Shown here: positions 60,581 through 64,000 of the stretch, piece by piece | Numbering within the stretch: position 1 is the first letter of the stretch | Layout: each line of letters starts with the position of its first letter | Source: Guillardia theta CCMP2712 | Taxonomy: Eukaryota; Cryptophyceae; Pyrenomonadales; Geminigeraceae | Direction: 5' to 3' | Length of the DNA: 64,000 nt | NCBI RefSeq assembly: GCF_000315625.1 | Contig: NW_005434659.1 | Coordinates: 770,251 to 834,250, forward strand | Translations under genes and position numbers: made by a program | The notes under the pieces: model-generated | The model's database searches: none | What the model was told of the DNA's origin: nothing | The model's input: only the letters and a program-made list of their open reading frames with translations

Positions 60581-62601
60581 TTAGAAGGCTCGCAGGACGT
60601 GGCACTAGAAAGGAAGAACGGAGTGCCGATACCTTTGTCTTGAGATTGCAAAGATCTGGAGACGCGTCCTGAGCTTGCACGACTGTGACCATGGACACCT
60701 GCAGTTGAAGAATGAGGAGTAGACTTGAGAGCAATCGACGTGTCTTACATCAACTTGTGAGAGGGTCGCCACGCTCTTCCTGTACAAGTAGCTCCTGCAT
60801 GCAGGTGGTATGAACGCACAGCATGAGCTCAAGCAGCGGGGAACTCACCTTTTCTGATATTGGGAACAAGTCATTGTCGCCTCACACTCAAACTCCAGGT
60901 ATCGAATCTTCTCCGTCCCTGTTGGCGTAGACAAGGAAAGTGAGCTCACCAACAGCGTGCCGGCCTCAAGTCCTTGCTCCACCAACGCGCTGCTTACGCT
61001 GCTTGCTGTTAAACTGGCCAAAATGGTTGACCCACCAATCAGGTCAGCTGTTTGCACCGCAAACTCAACGGTGGAGCTTGCGGTCTGTCGGCGACTGCTT
61101 GTGATCGCGGTGATGGTGACCCTGTCAACAGACAAGGAGCAAGCTTTTGCTATGGCAGTGCGGAACTTCGACTTCTTGGTCTCGTCGAAGCTGGAAGGAG
61201 GGACAGGCATGGTCACAGCTCCGCTGACAGAGATAGGAAATGTCGAAATAGGGGAGGGTGTCGGCGTAGCCGAAGCTGAAACCGTCATCGTCACTTGAAA
61301 TAACAAGTGAATGCAACAGGCCTGAAGGAATCACTACTCCGCTGGCTATGCAATCAGCGGTACTCTTTGATTGCTTACAATTTCTTTGAGCAAAATCCGC
61401 TCGGTTCTGAATTCAATTATCAATAAGTGATCACAACAAACATCTTCACTTACAAAACACTGCCAGTATCCTATACAAGCTTCTTGGCATGCTGAAGAAA
61501 CGGTTGAGGTTCCAGCTACACAAGGAGAAAGGAATTGTGTGCACATGTACTGTCAAGAAAGCAAGAAACCAGTTAAGAAAGTCAGCGAATCAACGAGGTT
61601 CTTACCGACTTGAAGTACAGTAGACACTTAGTGCTTGAATCGTAACCTTTTGTCAAGTATGACGCGTATGACGCTATGAAGATGTATCACACACAATGAT
61701 CAAGATGTTTCACACGTACATACCCTTCACAACTGAATCAATCGTCTGTGCTGTTGTGGAGAAAGAATCATTGGAGGAGAAGCCCACAGGCACAGTTCCA
61801 TTCAACCCACTGAGAATAGAGCAGAAGCTCAGGCTCACTAGTGGCAGACATGTACCAGGACAAGCACAGCATGGAGCTGCTGCGGGAGGAGAGCTTGCGT
61901 TGGTGCTGTTCACTGTTGAGTTGCTTGAAGCTGACGTTGTGTTTGAGTCCGTGGAATTAGAAGTGGATGTTGTGTTCGAGTCCGTGGCATTAGAAGCGGA
62001 TGTTGTGTTTGAGTCTGTGGCGTTGGTACTGGTCTCATTGCTGGAATTAGTGGAAAGCAGATGAGCGATGAGTTGGTCCAACGAAAAATTTTCAGTCCAC
62101 GAAATGCTGCGAGTCCGTTCGTCCCCACTCCACGGACTAGCCCCAATAACAGGTACTCTGATAAAGCAGTCCATGAATCAACATATGCAATTTCCAGTGA
62201 ATCTTTCACCTTTCATCGTCCTCAATTTGGAGATCCGTTGCTTGAGAATTGAATTGGTGCACCTCTGATTCAGTCGACGGGAGGAGAAGATTTCTTCGTG
62301 CACCCTGCTTTTCGTTCACTACACCAGCATGCTTGTTGTTGGAAGAGCTTACACTCCCTCCCGACGAGCACGAACAACACTTATCGAAGTTTGTCTGAGG
62401 TAAGATCAATCAGATTTTGATCAGCACATGAAAATGTAACATCACTGCTCTGAGCTTGCTTCTTGTGTATTCCAACAAGGACGGAAGCACATCATCTTGC
62501 GTCTCCATACTATCCTGTTCGTATCGCGTGCTGAGGATTCCAATCGCTGCCGCCATGACTACCAACGCCGCTCCTCCTGCCGTCCACACCTTCCAAGCCA
62601 T
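60581..62601 (-). CDS. membrane-anchored protein with sequon repeat and Frizzled-like Cys-rich domain
   Basis: The start MAWKVWTAGGAALVVMAAAI (ATG 62601) is a signal-anchor or signal peptide. A second exon reads TNFDKCCSCSSGG. About 62130-61730 comes the tract NATDSNTTSASN, repeated, with an N-glycosylation sequon (NxT/S) every few residues. Then CPGTCLPLVSLSFCSILSG, YASYLTKGYDSSTKCLLYF, KSYMCTQFLSPCVAG and SACQEACIGYWQCF follow across two introns. The Cys spacing (YMCTQFLSPC ... CQEAC) matches the second half of a Frizzled/Smoothened CRD, with the preceding CLP and FC as the first half. From 61300 to 60900 is a Thr/Ser-rich domain (KFRTAIAKACSLSVDRVTIT) of a type often seen in algal surface proteins. 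The 3' end (about 60581) depends on unproven splice sites. Confidence 0.6.
61910..62055. repeat. 36-bp coding tandem repeat (sequon repeat)
   Basis: About four imperfect copies of a 36-bp unit on the + strand (GTTGTGTTTGAGTCCGTGG ...). On the gene strand each encodes about 12 residues around DSNTTSASNAT. Base changes between copies mostly keep the NxT/S sequons. Confidence 0.8.
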
Positions 62602-64000
62602 TTTACCTTGCCCCGGTGGGTGGATGAGTCATTTTCTGTACATATGTACCCCACGTTAGCAACTAAAAATAACCGGTACTATTCCACTGCCCACTTCTTT
62701 CAAAGTTTGAAAGCCGACCGTATTCAAATTTTCAAAAATAAAATGAACCAGATGGCCCGTCAGGCAACAGCCTGAGGAATGTATATTAGCTAAACGACAC
62801 AAAACATAAGTTTTATATATGATAATTTCAAGAATTCATCATTCATAGAATCGAACATGATATCTCCACGCATGGAATGCAGGCGAGAGGATTGTGAAGT
62901 TTGTGGGGGGATCTTTGGCAGGGCTCTGTTCTATGATAATCTTCTCGACCGGCAAGTCCTGCATAGCGACTCCTTCAGCAGCTTCAAGCCGCGAATGCAT
63001 TATGGACCTGTGACGATGCCTCATGCCTGTCAGCGTCGTACTTCTCGACAGGAGTGTTCCGTTCAACCTCCAGAAAACGTCAGGCATATGAGTCTCCCCG
63101 CCTCCTTCAAACCAGGGAATCCGATTCACGCCTCTCAATTTGAATGTGCTGAGATGAAGGAGTAGGCAGCCCTTGCATGCCTTTGCGTATTGCACTTACA
63201 CGTCTCCAGACTCTTTGTATGTGAACAGCGGACTGGATCCTTTGTTACGCGCATTACTACCACAGAGAATGAGGTACCTTCGCAATGCGACATATGCAGA
63301 CCCTTTGTGATCGACAAGAACAGTCTAGCACGACATGACATGCAGCGGGCTGCAACGACTGATTCAGAATATCAAAATTTGGACTTCAAATCGATACCCT
63401 GACACTTTCGACTCGCCACGAATGGAAAATCTTCAGATGGTCGTTACAGCGATATCAAAATTGAGCAAGTGTTACCTTGGATATCCAGCTCTTTCTCAGG
63501 AGTCTGCAGAATGTATGGTGTCGATGACTGCACCATCAACACATGAGGACGAATCTAATACCGAGAAAGTTATAAGGAATGATTAGAATTACCTTGCCGA
63601 ACGTTGCCTGACGACAAAAATGTACCACTTTTGAAGCATGTTGAACTGTAAACGATGGACGCAAAACTTTTCAAGCCTTTGAATAACCCTTGGTTGAGAT
63701 CGAGTTAGTTTCATGAAGAATCATCGACAGGCTGTACCCCAGCCGCGCAAGACTCTTTGTCCGGTTGTAAACGACTGCATCGAAGCATTTCTTTAATACT
63801 TTTTTCCCATGCATGACCTCCAAAAACGCAGCCCTGAACATGACTTCGCGCTTGGCAATCCTCTTCTTCGATTTCTTAGAGAGATCTCCAAGGAATCTGA
63901 TAATCTGCTTCATTTTCAACTTGTCGACTTGATGTCGAACCATCTGAAGATCAAATCGACATAAACACGGAAGTGGTAAATCGAGTGCAACCGTATGACC
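62602..64000. other. right-end region with weak - strand open frames
   Basis: A frame at 63195-62839 (-) reads THMPDVFWRLNGTLLSRSTT and VEKIIIEQSPAKDPP before a stop. A frame at 63943-63671 (-) is strongly basic (FLGDLSKKSKKRIAKREVMF). They could be exons of one gene that starts right of the window, but there is no recognised domain. A T/A-rich stretch at 62780-62840 contains no gene. Confidence 0.3.

Overview
The window looks like nuclear DNA of a secondary-plastid alga, most likely a cryptophyte such as Guillardia theta. This is an inference, because I could not run a search. Genes are split by many short GT-AG introns (about 44-130 bp), sit on both strands and do not form operons. Two genes encode an N-terminal signal peptide followed directly by a plastid transit peptide starting with Phe (ASA|FAPSS at 5538 and SSS|FLTNP at 17609), the usual address for a plastid of red-algal secondary origin. 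Ciliary (BBS-type chaperonin), cohesin, DNA-PKcs, MADS-box and multidomain extracellular proteins fit a flagellated protist. Introns and spacers are full of trinucleotide and hexanucleotide microsatellites.

Layout. 130-1034 (+): 3' end of a TPR/FKBP-like co-chaperone gene. 1455-4554 (-): class I cyclic-nucleotide phosphodiesterase with a helical N-terminus. 5538-6692 (+): small plastid-targeted protein with two membrane spans. 6800-7482 (-): small secreted Cys-rich protein. 7786-8053: about 265 bp of (ACATCT)n. 8749-14322 (+): large secreted mosaic protein with TSP1, EGF, ephrin-receptor-like Cys modules, a LamG-like domain and a C-type lectin domain. 15235-15850 (-): doubtful gene. 16495-17609 (-): plastid-targeted DUF3598-like protein. 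18527-20695 (+): Rad21/Rec8-type cohesin kleisin. 20863-31510 (-): a very large membrane protein joining RCC1 repeats, about ten IPT/TIG domains and an OSCA/TMEM63-like channel.

31701-35260 holds a duplicated segment with two copies of a tiny Pro-rich/Cys-rich membrane protein gene. 35641-35712 (-) is tRNA-Asp(GTC). 36504-37195 (+) is ribosomal protein eL38 with an unusual N-terminal extension containing LRLRGGG. 37925-40540 (-) is a BBS6/10/12-type chaperonin-like gene. 41831-42521 (+) is an SRF-type MADS-box gene, followed by a poorly resolved gene to about 43905. 45405-47690 (-) is a Ser/Thr kinase. 48247-60112 (-) is a complete DNA-PKcs gene, from the N-terminal HEAT region to a C-terminal FATC ending GWSPYV. 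60581-62601 (-) encodes a type II membrane protein with an N-glycosylation-sequon repeat and a Frizzled-like Cys-rich domain. The right end (62800-64000) holds only weak open frames.

The genes are functionally unrelated neighbours. The strongest candidates for something undescribed are the RCC1-IPT/TIG-channel fusion at 20863-31510 and the eL38 with a ubiquitin-like cleavage tail at 36504-37195.
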